The notes below the pieces were generated by a model. That model worked only from the letters and a program-made list of their open reading frames with translations. It searched no databases and had not been told where the DNA came from. The position numbers and the translations under genes were made by a program. A DNA stretch of 64,000 nt from Acidobacteriaceae bacterium TAA 166. GTDB taxonomy: Bacteria > Acidobacteriota > Terriglobia > Terriglobales > Acidobacteriaceae. This document shows, piece after piece, positions 1 to 7,668 of this stretch. The stretch lies in assembly GCA_000421065.1 (NCBI GenBank), contig ATWD01000002.1, forward strand, positions 496,001-560,000, given 5' to 3'. Position 1 is the stretch's first letter. Each line of letters begins with the position of its first letter.

Positions 1-110
1 CTCCAGTCCTGTTCGACGAGGTAGGACGAGGCAGTCTTCAATCTCTTATCGATAAGGCTCGCTTCATGCGAGTCCCTGATGGCTCCGCCATCCTCTGCTG
101 CGATCGTCAT
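1..110 (-). CDS. Partial N-terminus of an unidentified protein, cut by the window edge
   Basis: On the minus strand an ATG at 110 opens a frame that stays open to base 1 (about 36 codons, beginning MTIAAEDGGAIRDSHEASL and later reading YLVEQDW). Third codon positions are mostly G or C, as in the neighbouring genes, and a weak AGGTAG precedes the ATG by about 9 nt. It would follow the MFS gene in the same direction after a 77-nt gap. The plus strand also has an open frame here (3-113), but with lower GC3, so I prefer the minus reading. I do not recognise the family. Confidence 0.4.
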   Translation of the reverse strand, partial: MTIAAEDGGAIRDSHEASLIDKRLKTASSYLVEQDW

Positions 111-179
111 TAAGCTCTACCTGTCTGGCCCTCTCCCTATAGGGAAAAAGCATACATCGCGAGAGGATTCCGGTTGTCT

Positions 180-196
180 AGGGAATGTCATTCCCT
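180..196. terminator. Short inverted repeat over the stop codon of the MFS gene
   Basis: AGGGAAT (180-186), loop GTC, ATTCCCT (190-196). The hairpin contains the TGA stop of the minus-strand transporter and has no T tract after it, so it may be a weak terminator or a 3'-end stabilising hairpin. Confidence 0.25.
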
Positions 197-1495
197 CTCG
201 TGGCTGACAGCCAGCTCGGCGGAGGTCCAGTCCTCGCCACGTGCCTCGCGACCGAGGCCTGCGACGACGGCGATGGCGATGGCAGCCAGGACGACGGTCC
301 AGGACATGACCAGGTTCAACGCGCCGCCAGAGACGTGCTGCGCGATCCGGGCCTGAAAGACGCCATTACGCGAGGAGCAGAGATTGCCGAGCTGGTAGGC
401 GAAGCCGGGAAAGACGGCGCGGACGGGGGCTGGGGCAAGCTCGTTAATATGCGCCGGGATCACTCCCCAGGCGCCCTGCACGGCAAACTGCATGAGGAAG
501 CCGCCGAGGGCGAGCATGGGCAGCGTATGGGACCAGGCCCAGAGCGGGATCATCGGGACCGCCGCAAGCGCGGCGATGATGATCATGCGTTTGCGGCCCA
601 GGCGTTCGGAGAGACCGCCGCAGACGATGCCCCCGACGAGCGCCCCCAGGTTGCCAATGACGATGATGAGGCCGACCTTGCCGGGATCGAGGCCGTGGTC
701 TTTCTCGAGCAGCGTGGGATAGAGATCCTGCGTGCCATGGCTGAAGGAGTTGAACGCCGTCATCAAGAGGACGAGGAAGAGGAAGCGAGGGAGATAGCTG
801 AGAAAGGTCTCGAAGCTGATGCCCGAGCCGGTTCTGCCCTCAGCCTTACGACGCTGCTCGGCCTCGAGCCAGACCGGAGACTCCTTCACCTTGAACTGCA
901 TATAGAAGGCGAGCAGTGCGGGCAAGGCCCCGATCATGAACATGACGCGCCAGCCGGTCAGCATTCCGGTTCCGTGAAGGTGCGAGAAGAGCAGGCCGTA
1001 GAGGGCCGCGGCGAGCAGGTTGCCGACCATGTATCCCTCCTGCAGTATCCCGGAGAAGAAGCCGCGGCCACCGGAGGGCATGGATTCGAGAGCGAGGGCG
1101 GCGCCGACGCCCCACTCCCCGCCCATGGCGATGCCGAAGAGGGCGCGGCAGAGGAGAAAGCTTCTAAGCGAGGGGGCAAAGGCAGAGGCGAGCTCGAAGA
1201 TGGAGAAGCAGACGATATTGATCATCAGCGTGGGCCGGCGGCCATAGCGTTCGGCCAGAAGACCGAAGAGCAGAGCTCCCAAAGGACGCATCACCAGGGT
1301 CCAGAAGATGGCCTCGGCGATCTGGGGAATTCCCACGTGGAAGTCGGAGGCGATGGCCTTGAGGCAGACGGTGAGCAGGAAGAAATCGAAGGCGTCGAGG
1401 GTCCAGCCTAAGAAACAGGCGGCGAAGGTGTTGCGCTGGGACGGGGAGAGAGCGCGGAGTTCACCGAGCAAAGCCATATCGCGAGATGCTAGCAT
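188..1495 (-). CDS. MFS transporter, SHS (sialate/lactate:H+ symporter) type
   Basis: A 435-residue integral inner-membrane protein with about 12 hydrophobic segments. The N-terminal part reads GWTLDAFDFFLL, then LLAERYGRRP in the loop 2-3 motif; a second such loop, GGLSERLGRKR, lies in the C-terminal half. The D-AFD signature after TM1 and GIAMGGEWGVGAALA in TM4 are typical of the NanT/JEN1/ShiA-like carriers that move organic acids with protons. The substrate cannot be read from sequence. The first ATG (1495) has GAGGG directly before it; the second ATG (1477) lies 18 nt downstream, so the start is uncertain by six codons. Confidence 0.85.
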   Translation of the reverse strand: MLASRDMALLGELRALSPSQRNTFAACFLGWTLDAFDFFLLTVCLKAIASDFHVGIPQIAEAIFWTLVMRPLGALLFGLLAERYGRRPTLMINIVCFSIFELASAFAPSLRSFLLCRALFGIAMGGEWGVGAALALESMPSGGRGFFSGILQEGYMVGNLLAAALYGLLFSHLHGTGMLTGWRVMFMIGALPALLAFYMQFKVKESPVWLEAEQRRKAEGRTGSGISFETFLSYLPRFLFLVLLMTAFNSFSHGTQDLYPTLLEKDHGLDPGKVGLIIVIGNLGALVGGIVCGGLSERLGRKRMIIIAALAAVPMIPLWAWSHTLPMLALGGFLMQFAVQGAWGVIPAHINELAPAPVRAVFPGFAYQLGNLCSSRNGVFQARIAQHVSGGALNLVMSWTVVLAAIAIAVVAGLGREARGEDWTSAELAVSHERE

Positions 1496-1631
1496 CCCTC
1501 AAGGCCCGAATGTGACAAAGAGAAAGAAAAACGACAACTGTTGCATCTCGCTTGGATTCCCAACATCTGATGTATATCGTTACAGCCCAATTGTCTAAAC
1601 TGCACCACTCAAGAAAGAGGAAAGTGAACTT

Positions 1632-2216
1632 ATGCGGAATCGAATTTTTATGGCCCTGGCGTTGGCCGCGACCTTCCTGGCGGGGGGTATCGCCCACGCC
1701 CAGACTTCATCGTGGACCATTGACCCGGTGCATTCGAGCGTCAATTTTGAGGTCCGCCACCTGAGCGTCTCCAACGTTCACGGCTCGATCAATGGAGTCA
1801 AGGGAACGGTTCTCCTGAACGAGAAGGATCTGTCCAAGTCATCGGTGCAGGCGACTGCCGATACGACGACAGTCACGACTATCAACGAGAAGCGCGATGC
1901 TCATCTCAAATCCCCCGACTTCTTCAACGTAGAGAAGTTTCCGCATCTCTCGTTCAAGTCGACCTCGCTTACAAAGGTAGACGGCAAGCTGAAGCTCACG
2001 GGCGACCTTACGCTGGATGATGTAACCAAGCCGGTGACGCTCGACGTCGACGGTCCCGCACCTGCCTCGACCGGTCAGGACGGGAAGACGCGCAGCGGAT
2101 TCTCGGCGACCGGCAGTCTCAAGCGCAGCGACTTCAACTTCGGGCAGAAGTTTCCCTCCGCCGTCATCGGCGATGAGGTCAAGTTCACGATCGATCTCGA
2201 GGTGGATAAGCAGTAA
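1632..2216 (+). CDS. YceI family periplasmic protein
   Basis: A 194-residue protein with an N-terminal signal peptide (hydrophobic core ALALAATFLAGG, cleavage likely after AHA-Q around residue 24), followed by a YceI lipocalin-like barrel: WTIDPVHSSVNFEVRHL near the start, then HLKSPDFFNVEKFPHLSFKS and LTLDDVTKPVTLDV. The family binds isoprenoid-like lipids in the periplasm; the cellular role is usually unclear. AAGAGG lies about 11 nt before the ATG. It is a single gene with its own strong terminator. Confidence 0.9.
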   Translation: MRNRIFMALALAATFLAGGIAHAQTSSWTIDPVHSSVNFEVRHLSVSNVHGSINGVKGTVLLNEKDLSKSSVQATADTTTVTTINEKRDAHLKSPDFFNVEKFPHLSFKSTSLTKVDGKLKLTGDLTLDDVTKPVTLDVDGPAPASTGQDGKTRSGFSATGSLKRSDFNFGQKFPSAVIGDEVKFTIDLEVDKQ

Positions 2217-2230
2217 CGCCTTGCGAGCGA

Positions 2231-2264
2231 AAAAATAGGAGCCCCTGCGGGGGCTCCTATTTTT
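2231..2264. terminator. Strong bidirectional intrinsic terminator
   Basis: AAAAATAGGAGCCCC (2231-2245), loop TGCG, GGGGCTCCTATTTTT (2250-2264). The perfect GC-rich stem flanked by A and T runs serves yceI on the plus strand and the converging response-regulator gene on the minus strand. Confidence 0.9.
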
Positions 2265-2294
2265 ATTGAACTGGAGTCTGAAATAGGTTGGGAG

Positions 2295-3077
2295 TTACAT
2301 CTTTGCGCGTAGAGGCTGAGAGATCTCCGTCTGGTGCAGGAAGACGCTCTCGATCTCCTGGGTGTATTTCTTGAGCAGCTCGTGGTGCAGGCAGTAGAGG
2401 GCCAGCTCCAGGCGGTCGGAGACGCCGAGCTTGTCGTAGACCTTGCGCAGGTAGTTCTTGATCACCTGTTCGGTGGTCCCAATCTGGTAGGCAATCTCCT
2501 TGTTGCGCATGCCACGCGTGATGCAGCTGATAATGGCCAGCTCTTTTTTGGAGAGTTTGGGTTGCACCTTGGGATCGGTGAGGGTGGTGGCCTGGGCGCG
2601 ATAGGCCTCGATGACCCAGCTGATCGATTTGTTGTCGATCCAGGTCTCGCCCTCGGCGATCTTGCGGACACATTTGACCAGCAGGTCGGGTGAGATGGAG
2701 CGCGGAACGACTCCCCGAACCCCGCGGCGGTAGAGCTCGACCGTGTTGGACTCGTCGGTCTCGGTGACCTGGACGATCAGCTTGGCCTCCGGCGCGCGAC
2801 GGACCAGCTCTGGGATCGCATCCACGGTTCCCGCGATGAGCTGTCCCTCGAGGAGAACGACATCGGTGGGGTAGCGCTGGAGGGCGGAGTAGAGATTGCT
2901 CAGCGTCTCCACCTGCGCGACCACCCGAATATCGTCTTCGAGAGCAAAGACCTTTCGCATACCCACGCGATAGATCGCTTGAGAGTCGGCGAGGATGACA
3001 CGAACTGCGCTCGACTCCCCCGTCTCAACCATGGTGTCTTCAGCGTCCTGGGAACTATCAAAAGGAACAATATTCAT
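2295..3077 (-). CDS. NarL/FixJ-type response regulator with degenerate receiver domain
   Basis: A 260-residue protein with an N-terminal receiver-like domain (about residues 25-145) and a C-terminal LuxR/GerE helix-turn-helix (about 175-235, with LSKKELAIISCITRGMRNK and IKNYLRKVYDKLGVSDR). Key receiver residues are changed: the phospho-acceptor position in VVLLEGQL is Glu77 instead of Asp, the conserved Lys is Arg126 (VVPRSIS), and the usual acidic pair is ADS. The threonine of IVQVT is kept. It therefore probably acts without Asp phosphorylation, perhaps locked by the Glu. It starts four bases after the PilZ stop codon with AAAGGC as ribosome site, so the two form an operon. Its targets are unknown. 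Confidence 0.85.
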   Translation of the reverse strand: MNIVPFDSSQDAEDTMVETGESSAVRVILADSQAIYRVGMRKVFALEDDIRVVAQVETLSNLYSALQRYPTDVVLLEGQLIAGTVDAIPELVRRAPEAKLIVQVTETDESNTVELYRRGVRGVVPRSISPDLLVKCVRKIAEGETWIDNKSISWVIEAYRAQATTLTDPKVQPKLSKKELAIISCITRGMRNKEIAYQIGTTEQVIKNYLRKVYDKLGVSDRLELALYCLHHELLKKYTQEIESVFLHQTEISQPLRAKM

Positions 3078-3080
3078 AGC

Positions 3081-3407
3081 TCACGCCTTTAGAAAATATT
3101 CGTCGATCACTGCTGCCGCTTTTTTCTGCCCGTCCTGCAGAAAACTACGAACGATGCGTCCGACGCAATGAATGGTGACGTCGGTTACCGATCCCATCAC
3201 GGCGGAGGGCATCGCGATCGTAAATTCGATTCGGCTATCAATCTCAGGAAGATAATCACTTACGAACAGAAGGCCGTTGGCCGAGATATTTTCGGTCACC
3301 GCCGTGAAGTGCCCCTGGGTCGTCTGAATATGTAACGGAAGTTTCATGGGGAAGCGAACTGCGGTTCGAACCGCGTTCTCTTCTTTTAGCTTTGTCCAGT
3401 GACCCAT
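3081..3407 (-). CDS. PilZ domain protein, putative c-di-GMP receptor
   Basis: A 108-residue single-domain PilZ protein. Both ligand motifs are visible: the RxxxR arm (R14, R18 in AVRTAVRF) and NxSxxG (N40, S42, G45 in ENISANG). I chose the start at 3407 because GGGAGG stands five bases before that ATG; an upstream in-frame ATG at 3437 lacks a ribosome site. It is the first gene of a two-gene operon with the atypical response regulator, suggesting that c-di-GMP sensing and transcription control are linked here. Confidence 0.85.
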   Translation of the reverse strand: MGHWTKLKEENAVRTAVRFPMKLPLHIQTTQGHFTAVTENISANGLLFVSDYLPEIDSRIEFTIAMPSAVMGSVTDVTIHCVGRIVRSFLQDGQKKAAAVIDEYFLKA

Positions 3408-3574
3408 GCATCCTCCCGTCTTGGCATCCGGCAACACTTTGTTAGCTGATACTCAAAAGTCTACAGCACATAGTAACCACTCCCGATTTTTTTTAGTGTG
3501 CCATCCGGGGAGGATTCTGGAAGAATTTAATTCTGCAGTAATATACGGATGAGAATTTTCCCACGGAGAGAGAC

Positions 3575-3603
3575 TTGACGACTCCCCTCAGGTCACTTAG
3601 GAA
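3575..3603 (+). promoter_or_regulatory. Candidate sigma-70 promoter for the rpsP operon
   Basis: TTGACG (3575-3580), a 17-bp spacer and TAGGAA (3598-3603), about 120 bp before rpsP. The -35 box is good and the -10 box poor; a TAAAAT follows ten bases later. The 288 bp between rpsP and the PilZ gene (start 3407) otherwise hold no gene. Confidence 0.35.
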
Positions 3604-3724
3604 TTGCTAAAATCCCGGATTTCCGCCATACTTAGTTGTTGGGTTCGCCAGCCTCTCCCCTTGGAGAGACGCGAGAGAGCGCGTTGTTCTCGCCCAAAAT
3701 AAACATATTGAGAGGCTTTATCTC

Positions 3725-3979
3725 GTGTTGATGATTCGTTTGGCGCGCTTTGGTGCGCGCAAGCAGCCCCACTATCGCATCATTGTTATTGAAAAGGACC
3801 GTGCCCGTAACGGTCGTTCGATTGAGGTCGTCGGCACCTACAATCCCCGCACCAACCCTGCCAGCGTCGAGCTGAAGCGTGACCGGATCGAATATTGGAC
3901 CAGCAAGGGGGCGCAGCTTTCGGATCGCGTCGAGAAGCTGGTTGCGGCCGCTCCTGCGGTCGAGGCTCCCGCAGCCTAG
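3725..3979 (+). CDS. rpsP: 30S ribosomal protein S16
   Basis: An 84-residue ribosomal protein S16, needed for 30S assembly. The N-terminus MLMIRLARFGARKQPHYRI and the following ARNGRSIEVVGTYNP match the family throughout. The start is the GTG at 3725: GAGAGG lies nine bases before it and it aligns with the E. coli N-terminus (MVTIRLAR); the ATG at 3731 is two codons later and further from the ribosome site. It is the first gene of the rpsP-khpA-rimM group. The C-terminus ends in an Ala/Val/Pro-rich tail. Confidence 0.97.
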   Translation: MLMIRLARFGARKQPHYRIIVIEKDRARNGRSIEVVGTYNPRTNPASVELKRDRIEYWTSKGAQLSDRVEKLVAAAPAVEAPAA

Positions 3980-3995
3980 TTACCTAAGTCGATCT

Positions 3996-4023
3996 TTTGG
4001 GAATCGTCTCCAGGGTTCCCAAA
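3996..4023 (+). promoter_or_regulatory. Hairpin after rpsP, possible attenuator
   Basis: TTTGGGAA (3996-4003) pairs with TTCCCAAA (4016-4023) across a 12-nt loop. No T tract follows, so it is not a classical terminator. It sits in the 279-bp gap between rpsP and khpA, where I see no gene. Confidence 0.3.
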
Positions 4024-4258
4024 GATTTACTGACTCCGTAGATTCCATCTCTCCCGAAGGGTAGCTTCTCGCGTAGACTTTTTCTATTGCGAATCCGATA
4101 AGCCCGGTCCCTTGAGAGCAGAACTGCTTCGGGAGCAGCCGGTTTTATTGAAGCAACCGCGGCTACGCTCATGCAGTACATCCCTGAGATCTCGCAATAG
4201 ACGAGGCGGAACGGTAGAGCAGGAGCCCGCATTGTGTGACCCCCAGGAGGTGTTGGTA

Positions 4259-4564
4259 ATGGCTCAGTCCCATACGGTCGACAATGATGGCCGAACGAAT
4301 ATGATCGGGCTTGTCACCGATATCGCGCGTGCGCTTGTGGATCTTCCCGAGAACGTATCTGTAGAGACGTTCGACGAGGAGGAATCAACGGTGATTCGTC
4401 TCCGTGTAGCTCCCAGCGATATTGGAAAAGTGATTGGGAAGCAGGGCCGCACGGCTCGCTCGCTCCGAACGATTCTCTCCGCTGCCAGCATGAAGCTAAA
4501 GCACCGTTTTGCGCTGGATATCGTCGAAGACGATTCGTCCCAGGCCGGCCCCATTCAAACCTAA
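4259..4564 (+). CDS. khpA: KH-domain RNA-binding protein KhpA (YlqC family)
   Basis: A 101-residue protein made almost entirely of one type-II KH domain. The GxxG loop is IGKQGR within APSDIGKVIGKQGRTARSL, followed by a helix (RTILSAASMKLKHRF). The family binds RNA, often with KhpB/Jag, and affects cell elongation and sRNA-mRNA pairing in Gram-positives. The start at 4259 is set by AGGAGG about eight bases upstream; the frame is open further upstream but has no ribosome site. Position between rpsP and rimM is the usual one. Confidence 0.92.
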   Translation: MAQSHTVDNDGRTNMIGLVTDIARALVDLPENVSVETFDEEESTVIRLRVAPSDIGKVIGKQGRTARSLRTILSAASMKLKHRFALDIVEDDSSQAGPIQT

Positions 4565-4586
4565 CCTGCTGGAACCCTCTCTTGAT

Positions 4587-5189
4587 ATGAGCCTTGAAAC
4601 CCCCCAATGGATTGTCCTGGCTCATCTGATCCGTCCGCAGGGGCGAAAAGGTGAGTTGCTGGCCGAGCTTTTGACGGACTTTCCGGACCGTCTCGCTGGG
4701 CGCGAAGGCCTTCTCCTGGTGCGTCCGAGCTCTGGTGCAGAGGCAAGTCAGGCGAAGAATGCGCAGGTGATTTCTTGCTGGCTTCCGGTGGGAAAAAACA
4801 GGGGACGAATCGTGCTGAAGCTTGAGGGTGTCGATACGATCTCTCAGGCCGAAGCGCTTATGGGGTTGGATCTGATCACGGCGGATGATCTCAGGATTCC
4901 CCCCGAGGATGATTCCCTGTATGTCAGCGATTTGATCGGCTGCACCGTCTTTGATGGCTCGGTCGAAGTGGGCGCGATCGTGGACGTGCAGTTCCCTTCC
5001 GCGCTGGATGGTGTGCGCATCTCCGATGCCGCGGCGCTGCTGGAGATCGAATCGCCGGAAGGCGAGACTCTGGTCCCCTTCGTGAAGGCCTTTATCCAGG
5101 CAGTGGATCTTCCGGGAAGAAGGATCGTGATGAACCTTCCTCCCGGACTGACTGCGATTAATCGGCCGGACTCAAAAGAATTGCTCTAA
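4587..5189 (+). CDS. rimM: Ribosome maturation factor RimM
   Basis: A 200-residue protein with the N-terminal RimM barrel (IVLAHLIRPQGRKGELL, with LTDFPDRL) and the C-terminal PRC-barrel (SLYVSDLIGCTVFDG to LVPFVKAFIQAVDL). It assists 16S 3'-domain folding and binds S19 during 30S maturation. I chose the ATG at 4587, where homology begins, 22 nt after the khpA stop; no strong Shine-Dalgarno is visible, so translation may be coupled to khpA. Confidence 0.93.
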   Translation: MSLETPQWIVLAHLIRPQGRKGELLAELLTDFPDRLAGREGLLLVRPSSGAEASQAKNAQVISCWLPVGKNRGRIVLKLEGVDTISQAEALMGLDLITADDLRIPPEDDSLYVSDLIGCTVFDGSVEVGAIVDVQFPSALDGVRISDAAALLEIESPEGETLVPFVKAFIQAVDLPGRRIVMNLPPGLTAINRPDSKELL

Positions 5190-5251
5190 AGGTAGCTTCA
5201 CTCGAAGCGCCTACCACGCGCCAAAGGCGCGCACCCGCCCCGCGCGCAGCA

Positions 5252-6172
5252 TTAGAAGCGGTAGGCAAATCCGATCGACAGAACGGGATAGACGGGAATG
5301 TCGCTGAGGGTATCGTTGATGTCCTTGACCTCGTTCCTGAGGCTCTGCTGGGCATCCTCATTGTCTGCGAAGCTGAAGCATCCATCGCTCTGGCAGGCGG
5401 TTCCGACGAGGCTGGCGTGAATGGTGGGAGCTCCGGTATACGCTACGCCGAACTCGAGAGGGACCGAGATGTGTCTATGGTGTCCAGGCAGGATGTTATT
5501 GAATCCCACGCTGAGCATGGGGGCGACGTGATGCGGATAGACGAGGCCGGCATCGCCGTGGACGGGATCGTCCGTGCCGCTGATGAAGGAGTTGTCGTCC
5601 AGGTCGAACCGCGCGCCTGCAGGAACGTGCGTAAGGGCGGTGAGATTGTTGTTGAAGTACAGGATCGAAGGGGTGATGTGGAAGTTTCTGTGGCGCGGAA
5701 ACCAATCGAGGCCGAGCCTTCCCGACCGCAAATGGATGCTGGAGTCATAGTGCAGGCCATCGACATCGAAGTCTGGGCTGAGGGAGAGAAAGTTCGCGCC
5801 TCCGCGCAGGTCGAAGTGACGGGCCAGGGAGGTCGAGACGTCGAAACCCGCTCCCAGGGTGTTGGCGATAAAGGCAATCTTCCAGGATCGGAAGGGAGCA
5901 AGTTCGCGTGAAGGGACCGCAACAGCTTGGGAGGAGCCGGCCGCCGCATCAGATTCGGTTCGTCGTGTCTCCTCTTTCGCCGGTCGGTCAACTTCAGGCC
6001 GGGCCACCTCTGGCTGATCGGCGGAGCTTGAGAACCCAGGAGCGGCTATGCTGGAAGAGGTGAATGCGGCGGCTTCATAACGCACCACAGTTGCCTGCGC
6101 CTTGAGGGCGGGCGAGAGCTGCGGTAGAAGTAACATGAGCATGACCACGAATGAGGGCTTTGCGATGAGCAT
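5252..6172 (-). CDS. Predicted outer-membrane beta-barrel protein
   Basis: A 306-residue exported protein. The N-terminus has a signal peptide (MLIAKPSFVVMLMLLLPQL, cleavage near LKAQA), then a Pro/Glu/Arg-rich linker (about residues 55-85) and alternating strands with aromatic girdle residues, ending in GFAYRF, i.e. a C-terminal Phe as in barrel proteins. AAGGA six bases before the ATG at 6172 fixes the start; the open frame runs 122 codons further upstream across the trmD start but without a ribosome site. It lies antisense between rimM and trmD, interrupting the usual operon. No family name is recognised; an acidobacterial-type porin or surface protein is possible. Confidence 0.75.
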   Translation of the reverse strand: MLIAKPSFVVMLMLLLPQLSPALKAQATVVRYEAAAFTSSSIAAPGFSSSADQPEVARPEVDRPAKEETRRTESDAAAGSSQAVAVPSRELAPFRSWKIAFIANTLGAGFDVSTSLARHFDLRGGANFLSLSPDFDVDGLHYDSSIHLRSGRLGLDWFPRHRNFHITPSILYFNNNLTALTHVPAGARFDLDDNSFISGTDDPVHGDAGLVYPHHVAPMLSVGFNNILPGHHRHISVPLEFGVAYTGAPTIHASLVGTACQSDGCFSFADNEDAQQSLRNEVKDINDTLSDIPVYPVLSIGFAYRF

Positions 6173-6283
6173 GGAAAGTCCTTTTTGGATTCGCTTTCTG
6201 CATCGTGCACCTGCTTTCGAGGTTAGAGCGGACGCGGCGCGATTCGGTTGTGCAGCTCGCTTCAAACACGAAAGATTTTGCAA

Positions 6284-7117
6284 ATGCATTTTGACCTGAT
6301 TACGATTTTTCCGGATTTCTTTACGAGCGTCTTCGAGTTTGGGATTCTGAAGCGCGCCCGCCTTGCTGGCCTTGTCAACATCGCCACGCACGACCTGCGA
6401 TCGTTCACAAAGGATCGTCATCGTACGGTGGATGACAGGCCCTTTGGAGGCGGGGAGGGAATGATTCTTAAGCCAAAACCAATTTACGATGCGGTGAACT
6501 CTCTGGGTATCACCCGGAAGGGGGAGCGCGATCCCCAACAGGAGACGGTCATTTTACTTTCCGCGCAGGGGCGTCCCTTTACCCAGGCAATCGCGCATGA
6601 GCTCGCGTCAATCAACCGGGTTGTGTTGATCTGTGGCCGTTACGAAGGCGTGGACGAACGCGTGAGCGAGCTGATCTGTGACCGCGAACTTTCAATCGGC
6701 GACTATGTTCTCTCGGGCGGTGAGCTCGGCGCGGCCGTGATCGTCGACGCCGTGGTTCGGCTGCTTCCTGGGGCGCTCGGGCATCCTGACTCGTCTCGCT
6801 TTGAAAGCTTTGGGGCGCACGAGGTTGTAGAGGAACCTTCTGCGGACGGTCCGCCGCGAACGACGCACGGCGCGGGTGGACTGCTCGATTATCCGCACTA
6901 TACGAGGCCCGCGGAGTTTGAGGGAGCCATGGTTCCCGATGTGCTACAGGGCGGGAATCACGATGTGATTCGTCTGTGGCGCAGGAAGATGGCGCTCAAG
7001 AAGACGAAGACCAATCGGCCGGATCTGCTCGAAGGGGCCGAGCTGAACGAGCAGGACCGCAGGCTGCTGCGGGAGGTTGAGGCGGAGGAGAGGATCAAGC
7101 CTCAGGAGTTGGAGTGA
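6284..7117 (+). CDS. trmD: tRNA (guanine37-N1)-methyltransferase TrmD
   Basis: A 277-residue SPOUT methyltransferase that makes m1G37 in tRNAs reading CNN codons. The start MHFDLITIFPDFF is diagnostic; the cofactor knot is represented by LICGRYEGVDERV and IGDYVLSGGELGAAVIVDA, and PHYTRPAEFEG follows. It is longer than the E. coli enzyme (255) owing to a C-terminal charged tail. Because the antisense membrane-protein gene separates it from rimM, it must have its own promoter within roughly 6173-6283 or upstream inside that gene. Confidence 0.96.
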   Translation: MHFDLITIFPDFFTSVFEFGILKRARLAGLVNIATHDLRSFTKDRHRTVDDRPFGGGEGMILKPKPIYDAVNSLGITRKGERDPQQETVILLSAQGRPFTQAIAHELASINRVVLICGRYEGVDERVSELICDRELSIGDYVLSGGELGAAVIVDAVVRLLPGALGHPDSSRFESFGAHEVVEEPSADGPPRTTHGAGGLLDYPHYTRPAEFEGAMVPDVLQGGNHDVIRLWRRKMALKKTKTNRPDLLEGAELNEQDRRLLREVEAEERIKPQELE

Positions 7118-7229
7118 TCCGAAAGTTGAAGGGAACCACGATCGATCCCCTTCTCTTTCGGGAGGTTTTATACCCCTCATAGGTTGAAATCGTGTAAACT
7201 GAAGACTCGAGTTCATATAGGAAGTAGTC

Positions 7230-7586
7230 ATGTCAATTCATCCCATCATGCAGAAACTGGCCGCGAAACTTGAGCGGACCGATATTCCCGATTTCGCTCC
7301 CGGAGACACTGTCCGCGTTCAGGTCAAGATCCGCGAGGGAGAAAAGGAGCGCCTGCAGGCGTTCGAAGGTATGGTCATCGCCTGCCGCAAAGGCCCCCAG
7401 GGAACCTTCACTGTTCGCAAGATGAGCTTCGGCCAGGGCGTCGAGCGCATCTTCCCTTACAACTCCAAGGTCGTCGATAAGGTCGAGAAGATTCGCTCGT
7501 ACCAGGTTCGCCGCGCCAAGCTCTTCTATCTCCGCGGTCTGCGCGGCAAGGCTGCCCGTCTGCGCGAGGTCGAGCGGGCCAGCTAG
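7230..7586 (+). CDS. rplS: 50S ribosomal protein L19
   Basis: A 118-residue L19. FAPGDTVRVQVKIREGEKERLQ, FEGMVIACR and ERIFPYNS are family signatures, and the basic C-terminus (RRAKLFYLRGLRGKAARLRE) contacts rRNA at the subunit interface. The ATG at 7230 gives the conserved N-terminus. It follows trmD by 112 bp and ends at a strong terminator. Confidence 0.97.
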   Translation: MSIHPIMQKLAAKLERTDIPDFAPGDTVRVQVKIREGEKERLQAFEGMVIACRKGPQGTFTVRKMSFGQGVERIFPYNSKVVDKVEKIRSYQVRRAKLFYLRGLRGKAARLREVERAS

Positions 7587-7605
7587 TTTCGTCCATCCTT
7601 TCCAC

Positions 7606-7637
7606 AAGCCACGGCTTCCGAGCCGTGGCTTTCTTCT
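7606..7637 (+). terminator. Intrinsic terminator after rplS
   Basis: AAGCCACGGCT (7606-7616), tetraloop TCCG, AGCCGTGGCTT (7621-7631), then TCTTCT. This closes the ribosomal group before rnhB. Confidence 0.85.
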
Positions 7638-7668
7638 GCTCGCAAGGTTGTAAACTTCTGGCATAGGC

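Noticed and set aside
60..100. CTGATGGCTCC resembling the 3' part of a fluoride riboswitch
   Set aside because: The 5' GGxGATG half is missing, no CrcB or fluoride-related gene follows, and the stretch is probably coding on the other strand.
185..1411. Long plus-strand open frame of 408 codons
   Set aside because: Antisense to the MFS transporter, very rich in Glu/Gly/Asp in a way typical of shadow frames of hydrophobic genes; no ribosome site or family.
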